From assembly GCA_947579605.1 (NCBI GenBank), contig OX388321.1:16483614-16547613 (forward strand): 64,000 nucleotides of DNA, read 5' to 3'. A program made the translations under genes and the position numbers. The stretch is from Athripsodes cinereus. Taxonomy: Eukaryota; Arthropoda; Insecta; Trichoptera; Leptoceridae. Of this stretch, positions 1 to 8,309 are shown piece by piece. Below the pieces are notes generated by a model, which saw nothing but the letters and a program-made list of their open reading frames with translations, had not been told where the DNA came from and did not search any database. The first letter of the stretch is position 1; each line of letters starts with the position of its first letter.

Positions 1-238
1 CTGGGTGCGCCGGCGCACAGCATCATTTGTAACATGTTCATACCATCTGACATCCAAAATCCTTCTAAGACACTTGTTTTCAAAGCTTAGTATCTTCCGC
101 TCTTGAGCCTTGGTTAAGTGCCAAGACTCGCAGCCATATAGAAGGATTGGGATGATGCACGCATTGAACAAGCGACATTTTGTCCTGATGCTGAGTCCAG
201 ACGCCTTCCAAACTTTGTTCATGTTGTTGAAAGCCCCA
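1..238 (-). pseudogene. RTE-C LINE fragment, RT C-terminal region, cut by window edge
   Basis: Read on the minus strand this stretch stays open and gives a reverse transcriptase C-terminal segment containing IIPILLYGCESWHLTK, then SFENKCLRRILDVRWYEHVT, then DAVRRRTQ at the window edge. That is the post-RT region of RTE-type non-LTR retrotransposons. The same DNA recurs on the plus strand at about 15110-15720, where it is split by a hAT element, so family membership is seen directly. The fragment begins at about 238 (5' truncated, or broken by the insertion of RTE-A at 283) and runs out of the window at base 1. No stop codon is visible over about 79 codons. Being truncated, it cannot act on its own. 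Confidence 0.8.
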
Positions 239-273
239 ACATAAATACATATCTATAATTTAATGTATGTAAG

Positions 274-282
274 GTCATACAT
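274..282. repeat. Target-site duplication of RTE-A, left
   Basis: GTCATACAT, identical to 3344-3352, directly abutting the TATAG-rich tail of RTE-A. Confidence 0.8.
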
Positions 283-3200
283 CTATACTATACTATCTAT
301 ACTATACCCTCACGCCGTGTCCCAAGTGGGGTAGGCAGAGAGAACGGAACGCCAAACAGATCTATCTTTACACACTTCCTTCGCTTCCTCCACATTCATA
401 CAGTTCCTCATACACGCACGTCGGTTCCTCTTACTCAACACGCGGCCGTCCTTGAGAATTTGATCCACGTGATCAAGCCACGTGGTTCTCGGACGCCCGC
501 GTTTCCTCACACCCTTTCTTTCAGATAAGTATATCCTCTTTGTCATTCTTTCCTCTTTCATTCGTTCCACATGACCAAACCATCTCAATTTATTTACACG
601 CATTCTGTCCACAACAGTCTTCTTGCATCCGCTCATTCTTCTAATATCCTCATTCTTCACTCTATCACGCAGCGTTTTACCAACCATTCTTCTCAACGAT
701 CGCATCTCTACTGCATTTATTCCACTTTCGTCCTTCTTCAACCACGTCCATGTCTCGCTTGCATACGTAAGTGACGGTACCAGAATGGTATTGTGCACCA
801 GCATTTTAGCCATGTTCGACACATTGTCATTGCTGACAATGGGTCGAAGTGCACCGTTTACTCTAGCACCGGCCACTTTCCTTCTTTCAATGTCCCTATC
901 GCATCTTCCATCCCTCGTAAACATACTTCCCAAATATACATACTCACTTACTTGCTCCAAACATTCGTCACCAACTTTAATCTCGCAAATCGTTTTTTCA
1001 TTCTCTCTTTCAAAAACAAGAACTTTCGTCTTCATAACGTTCATTTTCAAACCATTCAAATTGCAACTATCATACACACACGTAACAATCTCTTGTAAGT
1101 CCCTTTCACTCTCAGCCATTAACACCAAATCATCTGCGTACATCAATGCATTCACCCGGAACCCATTCAGCTCGACACCAACATCCATCTCTTTCACAGG
1201 TCGCATACAGTAGTCGAAGAATAGGTTGAACAGCCACGGAGACATGACACAACCTTGCTTCACTCCTTTGGTGAGGACAAACCACTCCGAGAGAGTGTTA
1301 TTTACCCTCACGCAAGCGGAGCTTCCCACGTAAAGTGAAGATATTGCGCGGATCAACCGGCTGCTCACCCCATACTCCGACAACACGCGCCACAACCTTT
1401 CCCGGTCCACTCGATCATATGCTTTCTCCAGATCCACGAACGCACAAAAAAACCTCTGGTGTTTACCCAGAAACTTCTCTATAACCATTCGCAGGGAGAA
1501 GATCTGATCGGTGCACCCTCTGCCATTCAAAAAAGCTCCTTGCGCATCCCATATCTTACACTCAGTTATCTTTCGTACTCTCTCAATCAAAATTCTACCA
1601 TACAGTTTCCCTATTGAGCTCAGCAAGCTAATAGCCCGATAACTCCCGCACTCAAGCCTAGAGCCTTTCCCTTTGTACAAGGGGCAGATGATAGCCCTCT
1701 TCCAATCCTCTGGTGTAACACCTTCTCTCCAACAATCGTTGAAAAGCTCCAAACACCACGCGAGAGCCCCCGGTCCACCAGACTTGATGAGCTCAACGGC
1801 AACACAATCATACCCTACAGCTTTACCGCACTTCGCTTTTTTTAATGCATTCAAAATCTCATTCATGTCTATCATATCGTTTTCATTCACACTGCTTTCA
1901 CTGTCGTCATACTCATTTGCATTTGTACCATCACATTCAAACAGATCTTCGAAATATTCCTTCCATCTCTGTAGCACACATTCATCATTCACTAACACAC
2001 ATCCATCCTTGTCTTTTATCCCTTTCATACTGTTCACACTTGAACCCGTCCTCTTTCGTTTCACTTCCTTCCAAAAAATCTTCATATTTTCACTCGCATA
2101 CGTAGACAATTTCTTACATTCTTCATCTTCAAGCATTTTTTTCTTCATTTTCACAACTTCACGCACTTCCTTCTTGCAAGTCTTGTAAACTTCTTTCTTT
2201 CGCTCTTTTTCACATGTGTCACACTGTTTCACACTCAGCAAGTCTTTCCAAGCATTCTTCTTCTTATCTACAGCTTCTTTCACATCATTATCCCACCATG
2301 CATCGCCTTTCTTACGTCCAACTTTAGCTTCACCACATGTTTCTTTTGCACTTCCTACAAGCACACTTTTTAAGACATCCCACCTTTCATTCATCGTTAG
2401 ATCATTCTTTTCGTTCGCACTCAGCTTCTCATTCACAGTTTTTACATATTCATTCTTTACACTCTCATCTTTCAGTTTTTCGACTCTCAATCTCATAGCT
2501 GGCGTGGACTTTTGTGTTCTCGAACGCCAACCGGAGAATAGATTTATTCTTGAGACGACAAGAAAATGATCCGTCTCCAGCTCAGCGCCTCGATACACTC
2601 TAGTATCCGTGGTCGCCTTCCTGAGACGAGAGTCCACACACACGAGGTCAATCATCGATCTTTCATTCCCTCTCTCCCAGGTATACATGTGGATCTCCTT
2701 GTGGGCGAAAAAGGTATTCGCCACAAAGAGATCCATCTCCAAGCACACATCAATTATTCTTTTGCCATTATCGTTCACTCTACTGTCTCCATTCATTCCC
2801 AAAACACTTTCAAGTTCATTCCTCCTAACACCCACCCATCCATTCAAATCACCTGCCAAAATCAATCTTTCATTTTCATTTTTATCTTCTGCAATCTTTC
2901 TCACGCCATTCCAGAACTCTTCCTTTTCCGTCTCTATGGCATCGTTCCCAGGACCATACCCAACTATGAGTAAGATCCTAGTCATCCCCACTTTGAAACG
3001 GATCCAGATTAGCCTGGAGCTTACACATTCATACCCTTTCATACATTCGCTCATTCTTTCCGATAAAAAAGCACCCACACCTTGACATGCGTGTTGTGTG
3101 TCTGGAACACCAGACCACAACTCGATCCTTCCATCACTTTCTTTAATACCACACCCTTTCCTCTTCGTTTCGCAGACACACAAAACATCCAAATACTTAT

Positions 3201-3343
3201 CATTCATCATCTCTAAAATTTCGTCCGTCTTTCTCACCATCCCTCCTCTCACATTCAAAACTCCCACCCTGCATTCCGCTCTCCTCTTTGTGCCCTTCAC
3301 CCACTTCGACGCGGCATGATGGGTGGCAAGCCTCATCGCTGAT
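283..3343 (-). mobile_element. RTE-A LINE, nearly complete
   Basis: A non-LTR retrotransposon insertion bounded by the 9-bp duplication GTCATACAT (274-282 and 3344-3352). The 3' end lies on the left: after the stop codon come about 27 bp of TATAG/TATAGA repeats (283-309), the short tandem tail typical of RTE elements, not poly(A). The 5' end is on the right at 3343 and begins ATCAGCGATGAGG, so the first ATG inside the element lies only a few bases from the insertion border. Related short elements (for example 48091-48335) have about 111 bp more upstream of the matching point, so this copy may lack a 5' UTR of that size. The frame is undamaged, which suggests a recent insertion. Confidence 0.88.
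310..3336 (-). CDS. RTE-A endonuclease/reverse transcriptase polyprotein
   Basis: Single ORF2-like protein that nicks genomic DNA and reverse-transcribes its own RNA at the nick. I place the start at 3336 (MRLATH). The frame can be read from 3348, but that ATG lies in the flanking duplication. In the 1012-residue numbering from 3348, the apurinic-like endonuclease spans about 26-270, with NVRGG (32-36), catalytic Glu60 in CETK, GDLNG (166-170), MIDLV with Asp234, and the TDH motif (259-261). A Lys/Glu-rich linker follows (about 280-480). The RT domain spans about 500-800, with SYRAISLLSSIGK (569-581), FVDLEKAYD with Asp639, GVKQGC (695-700) and YADD (737-740). The C-terminal part carries LRWFGHVERM (921-930), a basic GRPRTTW segment and the terminal SAYPTWDTA. 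No internal stops or frameshifts are visible and all catalytic motifs are present. There is no separate ORF1, as is usual for RTE. Confidence 0.88.
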   Translation of the reverse strand: MRLATHHAASKWVKGTKRRAECRVGVLNVRGGMVRKTDEILEMMNDKYLDVLCVCETKRKGCGIKESDGRIELWSGVPDTQHACQGVGAFLSERMSECMKGYECVSSRLIWIRFKVGMTRILLIVGYGPGNDAIETEKEEFWNGVRKIAEDKNENERLILAGDLNGWVGVRRNELESVLGMNGDSRVNDNGKRIIDVCLEMDLFVANTFFAHKEIHMYTWERGNERSMIDLVCVDSRLRKATTDTRVYRGAELETDHFLVVSRINLFSGWRSRTQKSTPAMRLRVEKLKDESVKNEYVKTVNEKLSANEKNDLTMNERWDVLKSVLVGSAKETCGEAKVGRKKGDAWWDNDVKEAVDKKKNAWKDLLSVKQCDTCEKERKKEVYKTCKKEVREVVKMKKKMLEDEECKKLSTYASENMKIFWKEVKRKRTGSSVNSMKGIKDKDGCVLVNDECVLQRWKEYFEDLFECDGTNANEYDDSESSVNENDMIDMNEILNALKKAKCGKAVGYDCVAVELIKSGGPGALAWCLELFNDCWREGVTPEDWKRAIICPLYKGKGSRLECGSYRAISLLSSIGKLYGRILIERVRKITECKIWDAQGAFLNGRGCTDQIFSLRMVIEKFLGKHQRFFCAFVDLEKAYDRVDRERLWRVLSEYGVSSRLIRAISSLYVGSSACVRVNNTLSEWFVLTKGVKQGCVMSPWLFNLFFDYCMRPVKEMDVGVELNGFRVNALMYADDLVLMAESERDLQEIVTCVYDSCNLNGLKMNVMKTKVLVFERENEKTICEIKVGDECLEQVSEYVYLGSMFTRDGRCDRDIERRKVAGARVNGALRPIVSNDNVSNMAKMLVHNTILVPSLTYASETWTWLKKDESGINAVEMRSLRRMVGKTLRDRVKNEDIRRMSGCKKTVVDRMRVNKLRWFGHVERMKEERMTKRIYLSERKGVRKRGRPRTTWLDHVDQILKDGRVLSKRNRRACMRNCMNVEEAKEVCKDRSVWRSVLSAYPTWDTA

Positions 3344-3352
3344 GTCATACAT
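3344..3352. repeat. Target-site duplication of RTE-A, right
   Basis: GTCATACAT, identical to 274-282. On the minus strand it contains an ATG in frame with the RTE-A protein, so the longest possible frame starts in host DNA and not in the element. Confidence 0.8.
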
Positions 3353-4109
3353 TATTTATAAATTAATATCTTCTTGTGTGTGAATTTTATAAAAAGAAAA
3401 AAAAAACAAACAAAACTTTACCACCCCTGCATTTTTTTTATATAAAGTGAAATAAAGAACTAATTGTAATTAATTTCTTTGTACATTTTAATGTAGGTAT
3501 TTGACTATTTTTATTTTACGTTGCTAGTTTTTAATTAATTCGTTAGTTTTTTTTTTGTTTTGTAAATAATGACTTGTTTAATTCGATGATTAAAATAAAG
3601 ATGTTAAACGATAATTCATTCAAAGCTTCCTAACTTTACAATACCAAGGGTGACCATAGAAAATCAGTCTAAAGGTTCAATTTATTTTAAACAGATTTTA
3701 AAAAACCCTCAATAGGTAGTTTTCTATTCAATATATTATATGGAAAATGTGATGTTTTAAATACAGTCCATTTCACACTTGTTAGTAATGCAATTAATCT
3801 ACGTCTTCTACTTCAGTTTTCACAAAGCTTTTTATCAAACTTTTTTTCAAATCCTTGTTATATTCAATAGGATACAATAGTACCTATGTCTTGTCCCTAA
3901 TATCTTAATTATGTTTTCTACAAAATATTATAATCAAAATAGGTAACAAAATAATGCAACATGAGGAACCGTGATGGATGCGAAAGTCCAATTAAATATT
4001 CGATTTCTGTGCCTACTTCATCAAGAATTTGGCGCGAGGGATAGGCATAGTGATAGATAGCTCGTATTATATTTTCTGATTTTCCATCTTTAATCGCTTT
4101 TTTACACGA
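3353..4109. other. AT-rich spacer, nothing recognised
   Basis: Homopolymer-rich AT DNA between RTE-A and the first hAT element. I see no coding potential, repeat boundary or RNA gene in it. Confidence 0.5.
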
Positions 4110-4117
4110 TATTCATA
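4110..4117. repeat. 8-bp TSD of hAT element, left
   Basis: TATTCATA, identical to 6946-6953. Confidence 0.85.
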
Positions 4118-5184
4118 CAGTGGCGTAGCTAGGGGGGGGCAGGGGGGGACATATGTCCCCGGGCGCCGCATTAGGGGGCGCCAAAATGAGTATTAAAACT
4201 ATTTTTTTAATTTTATTTTGGTGTAAACAAGTGTATCCCAAGTACGTTTGCAAGATTGATTTTTGGAGCCCCACAAATATCTTCATTTCAAACCAGTTGG
4301 CAAACACAATTTTGGCGCCCCCATTGACCATTAAGGGGCGCCATTCTACTCATTAACAAAATTACCCATCCACAATACAGGATTGCTGATGGCGTTTTTT
4401 TTAACAAAGATCAGTTCGGGTTCAAATATTATTCTTCATAACTGAAAGTGGCATCTGGTTTTAACTATTATACAGGTTGGATAATTTTGAGTCGAATATA
4501 GGATTTTACGTGAGTGCAAAGAAAATAGTATAATACCTACTTCACATTAGTTGAAAAGAGATAAATTTGTCATTAGATATAAATGTAGCAAGTAAGTTGT
4601 TGTTTTAAATAATATTTGAAATCTAGCAAATTTTTCGGTAATTATAAATTATTTTACTTGCAAAAAAACACCATTGGAAAACTCGGTAAATTTCTCGAAG
4701 TGGAGAATTATGGTGTATTTTGAGACAAATACAATAAATTGGTAAAACAATTTTTATTGATCATTTTTACAATACGGATATGGTATTGGGTTACAATAAT
4801 ATACTTATAAGACTAATTTTTAAAAGGAACAAAAGAAAATTGATGTTTTGATTTTAAGTAAAGTTCATTGTTCACTTATTAGTTACCTACTAGTTTTTGT
4901 AACCCGGCATCGCTCGGGTTGAAATAAACAGATAACCGACATATACATGAGTTACTGAAAAAAATACAGCGACTTTTACGTAAACAAAAGCAGTAAAAAT
5001 TTCTTCGCAATGAAAAAACTTAAAGTTTGACACCCCACATGCCCATTTAAAAAAATGGTAGGTACCTACATGGAAAAAGTATTAAAAACCTCTGATTTGG
5101 GCCCAAATCAGCCCCATGAAGTTTTGGACCGATCAGTTTGTCAGGTATTGGGCGAAAGGTTATAATATTTTTGGGAAAGGTCAT

Positions 5185-6685
5185 TCCGTGTCAATTCAAC
5201 ACATTTTTGGGTGATTTTTAGATTTGATGTCTCAGATTTTAATGATTTTTTTTATGCAGAGATATATCATAGACTTATAAAAATACCAAATTTCAGCTTT
5301 TTAGCACAATTATTTTTGAAGTTGTTTATTTTTAAAATTTCAATTTTTATGAAAAAATGTCATGTCTTGGCACCTTTGGATGCCTATAGACTGGCAACCA
5401 GTGATGATAAAAACCTGGGAGAGATCTCGTTCTAAAGCTGTTGAATGGGGCTTTAATGTGATGTGCCACAGGATAGGGGTAACGGTTTTTTTTTTTTATT
5501 TAAAATTAAATTTTTCAAAAAGTGGTCATTTTAAAAATTCCAAAAAAAAAAATGACAATAATAGTTTGTAATGTTTTTATATATAGATATATATCAAAAT
5601 TATATTATGGGATCTCAACGGGATCAGAAAATACAGGGCTTCAGAAATGCATGCATCGTGATATTGCGTGTTTTGGCACCTTTGGATGCGTATAGGCTGG
5701 CAAAATATAATGATGATATATAAAACTGGGAGTGGTCTTATTTTAAAGCTGTTGAATGGGTTAGCTATGATATGAATAAAGCTATGATATGCCACAAGAT
5801 AGGGGTTGAAATTAAAAAAAAAAAAAATTAATAAGTGGGCATTTAAAAATTCCAAAACTTTTTTAAAAAATGTTTATGATGTCTTAATACATATAGCAAA
5901 ATTTTATTATTATGGGATTTCAATCAGATCAGGAGATACAGGACTTCCGAAATGCATGCATCCTGAAATACATGCAATTCTACGATGCATGCATTTCTGA
6001 AGCCTGTATCTCCTGATATCATTGAGATCCCATAATAGAATTTTGGTATATTATGTATAAAGACATTACAAACTATTTTTGAATTTTTTTTGGATTTTTT
6101 GAAATTGCCACTTTTTGAAAAATTTAATTTAATTTTTTTTTTTAACCGCTACCCCTATCCTGTGACACATCAAATTAAAGCCCCATTCAACAGCTTTAAA
6201 ACGAGACTTCTCCCAGGTTTACATCATCACTGGTTGCTAGTCTATAGGCATCCAAAGGTGCCAAGACATGAAATTTTTTCATAAAAATTGCTACTACTAC
6301 TACTACTATACCATCACGGCATATCCCACAAGTGGGGTAGCCAGCAGATCAGCTGCATGTAAAAAACATGCAAACTGTCCTCTTCGTGCCAATATAAAAT
6401 CAAGACATTCAGGATGGGTGGCAAACCTCATCGCTGAATTTAAGATGTAAAATGTCTTATTTTTTTCGAACACCTGTCTTTTACAGGACACTCGAAAACT
6501 TAAGCAGAAGAGTGGGAGACCATAAAAATTGAGATTTTTAAAAATTAATAACTTCAAAAATAATTGTGCTACATAACTGAAATTTGGTATTTTTTCTAGT
6601 CTTTGATATTATATTGCTGCATAAAAAATCATGAAAATCTGAGACATCAAGTCTGAATCAGTGTGTCGATTTGACACGCAATAAC
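5185..6685. repeat. Long inverted repeat inside the hAT element
   Basis: The left arm reads CTTGGCACCTTTGGATGCCT near 5367 and GCTGTTGAATGGGGCTTTAA near 5438. The reverse complements appear near 6247 and 6180. A central palindrome around 5885-6060 pairs two stretches containing ATGCATGCAT. A middle unit (about 5640-5950) repeats the left arm directly. The layout is two direct units plus one inverted unit, so a transcript could fold into long double-stranded RNA. Confidence 0.75.
6291..6520 (-). mobile_element. Short RTE-A-derived element nested in hAT
   Basis: A 230-bp insertion flanked by the 11-bp duplication CATAAAAATTG (6280-6290 and 6521-6531). The uninterrupted opposite arm of the host hAT shows the empty site, confirming the borders. 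On the minus strand it runs from GTCTCCCACTCTTCTGC, through a stem-loop with CCTG...CAGG, CAGCGATGAGGTTTGCCACC and CTACCCCACTTGTGGGATAT, to a (TAG)n tail. It lacks about 29 bp at the 5' end compared with 48091-48335. It inserted after the hAT element did. Confidence 0.88.
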
Positions 6686-6689
6686 TCGA

Positions 6690-6780
6690 AAATTATGGAG
6701 AGAAATTTCTCTTCTATCAGAGGAGAAATTCTCGGAGAAATTTCTCGGGAACGAGAGATTTCTTTTGAGAATTTTCTCTA
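6690..6780. repeat. GAGAAATTTCTC-type palindromic cluster
   Basis: Several overlapping short palindromes (GAGAAATTTCTC, twice, and related GAGAAATTCTC) lie near the right end of the hAT element. Closely spaced short palindromes in the subterminal region of a hAT could be transposase-binding repeats; this is an inference. Confidence 0.4.
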
Positions 6781-6945
6781 CTCACATCACTTTTAGTCTG
6801 TATCTATTTCATTAAAATACCAGATTGATGCTTCGGAAATTAACCATATAATCGTAAATTTTTCAAAATTTTCTTGGGGGCTCCGAGAAGGGGCGCAGAC
6901 TTTGTGCCATGTCCCCGGGCGCAGATGACCCTAGCTACGCCACTG

Positions 6946-6953
6946 TATTCATA
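6946..6953. repeat. 8-bp TSD of hAT element, right
   Basis: TATTCATA, identical to 4110-4117. Confidence 0.85.
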
Positions 6954-7292
6954 TTCTTATTATGTCATTGTCATAAGAATGTTGTATTCCGAAAGAGAGT
7001 CGACTAGACCATCAAACCTTGCAAATGGAAAAAGGGTACTATGTCCAACTGCCATTATCTATTCTCAAAACATGATCTAGCCTGAACCATCGTTTTTCCC
7101 ATATTACAGTCATCCCCATATTACTATGTTTTCAAAGTGCAACAAAGCACAACTTTCCCTCTTGATCTTCCAGAAATTTCTATCCTGAATAGGTAAATTG
7201 CATACACGTAGACACATACACTCTTGAGATACATCTTATATATTACGAAAACGAATAATATAAAGTTGATAGAATACAATTTATTATTTTAT
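6954..7292. other. AT-rich spacer, nothing recognised
   Basis: Flank between the hAT element and the RTE-F fragment. No gene, RNA or repeat boundary recognised. Confidence 0.45.
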
Positions 7293-7300
7293 TATTTTGT

Positions 7301-7475
7301 GCTGGAGAACTTTTGGGCAAGGGCAGGTGTCAAACTTGTGTGTTGAAAGGCTTGGTTTGGAGTGGCCAGAGGTCCTGGAAGCGGCGGTGGACAGGGATCT
7401 CTGGAGGAGGTACCTAGGCGCAATGGGCCCCCGACCCAACTAGGTCAAGGGGAAGAAGATGTACGTATGTATGTA
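7301..7475 (+). mobile_element. RTE-F LINE 3' fragment
   Basis: A heavily 5'-truncated LINE end. The translation ERLGLEWPEVLEAAVDRDLW, then RRYLGAMGPRPN and a stop at 7441, is of the kind found at the C-terminus of RTE-like proteins. It ends in an ATGT/GTAT repeat. The duplication TATTTTGT is found at 7293-7300 and 7476-7483. The same family is in opposite orientation at 36621-36775. Confidence 0.75.
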
Positions 7476-7483
7476 TATTTTGT

Positions 7484-7980
7484 TTCTTAGAAGTGACGAG
7501 CCCTTTAATGATTATCATGGTAGGTGTCTTCAAATGATTGAGACATCAACACCCTACAAAGTACATAAAGAACAAAATACTACAAATAACTAAAATAATA
7601 ATACTAATATCCACACCTGCCGAATATAGATACATAGCTAGGTTGGTATATATATCTACCTAAAAAGATTGCTATATCCTTTTTTTTAATTTGATTCATT
7701 AATTTTGTATCCAGTCAACAACGTCGGTCTACCTGCTTGTTTGAAATTTTTAAATATAGTATCAAGTTCGTTTGTATAAATGTTTGATTTTATGTTGTAT
7801 AAAAAAACTTGGTGTCTTATTTTACACAACTGTTGCCAGAATATAAAAAAAATACTCTGAATTAAAATTAGAACCTCAAGACCTCGAAATAGGGTAGGCT
7901 TTCTTTCTCTACTCAGTGAGTCTTCAAGTGTCTTCTATGTAAAATACAGGTGCCTATTCACAAAGCATCACTCAATAAAA
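7484..7980. other. AT-rich spacer, nothing recognised
   Basis: AT-rich unique-looking DNA without a supported feature. Confidence 0.4.
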
Positions 7981-7982
7981 TT

Positions 7983-8036
7983 ACATGCAGTTACTCCGCT
8001 GGATACCCCACATGTGGGAAAGGCTGTGATATAATG
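7983..8036 (+). mobile_element. Short RTE-A-derived element, 3' remnant
   Basis: Only the 3' part remains: a TTACATGCAG segment followed by CTGGATACCCCACATGTGGG and a GTGATATAATG end. Compare 48270-48335. Confidence 0.65.
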
Positions 8037-8073
8037 TTTAAATTGATTAATCACTGTATATATTTAATCTAAA

Positions 8074-8245
8074 TGAGGTGGTCACTGCCCTGAGTTTCGA
8101 ACTCAATCAAGAGATTCCTAGTTCGATTCCACTCGTTGCCGACCTATTCCGCCTTCACGAAACAAGCATATTGATTTTCGTAAGGGTGTCTGAGGTGTAT
8201 TTGAGTTTATCTCAAATCAATATTCACTTTTTGAAAAAATGCAAC
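8074..8245 (+). mobile_element. tRNA-headed SINE remnant
   Basis: The start TGAGGTGGTCACTGCCCTGAG is a decayed A-box region, and AGTTCGATTCC at 8120-8130 is a good B box, about 45 bp downstream. The body continues with GAGGTGTATTTGAGTTTATC, which matches the body of copies near 24705, 34215 and 39540. No TSD found. The frame at 8078-8308 is incidental. Confidence 0.55.
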
Positions 8246-8309
8246 TCCATTCCTAGATGTCTAATTTTTTATGTTACATTATTGAAGATTTATGAGAATG
8301 ATCTTTAGT

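Larger units (their letters stand above)
4118..6945. mobile_element. Non-autonomous hAT element with long internal inverted repeats
   Basis: Both ends are CAGTGGCGTAGCTAGG in inverted orientation (left 4118-4133, right 6930-6945), flanked by the identical 8-bp duplication TATTCATA (4110-4117 and 6946-6953). CAG...CTG termini and an 8-bp TSD are hAT hallmarks. No transposase frame is present. Inside, 5185-5660 and about 5985-6685 form long inverted arms (interrupted on the right by a 230-bp insertion), and 5640-5950 is a further diverged copy of part of the left arm in direct orientation. GC-rich termini (GGGGGCGCC) contrast with an AT-rich interior. Mobility would need a transposase supplied from elsewhere. 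Confidence 0.88.

Noticed and set aside
571..3319. Many plus-strand frames (up to 196 codons) opposite the RTE-A gene
   Set aside because: They are antisense shadows of the long minus-strand LINE frame and show no independent motifs.
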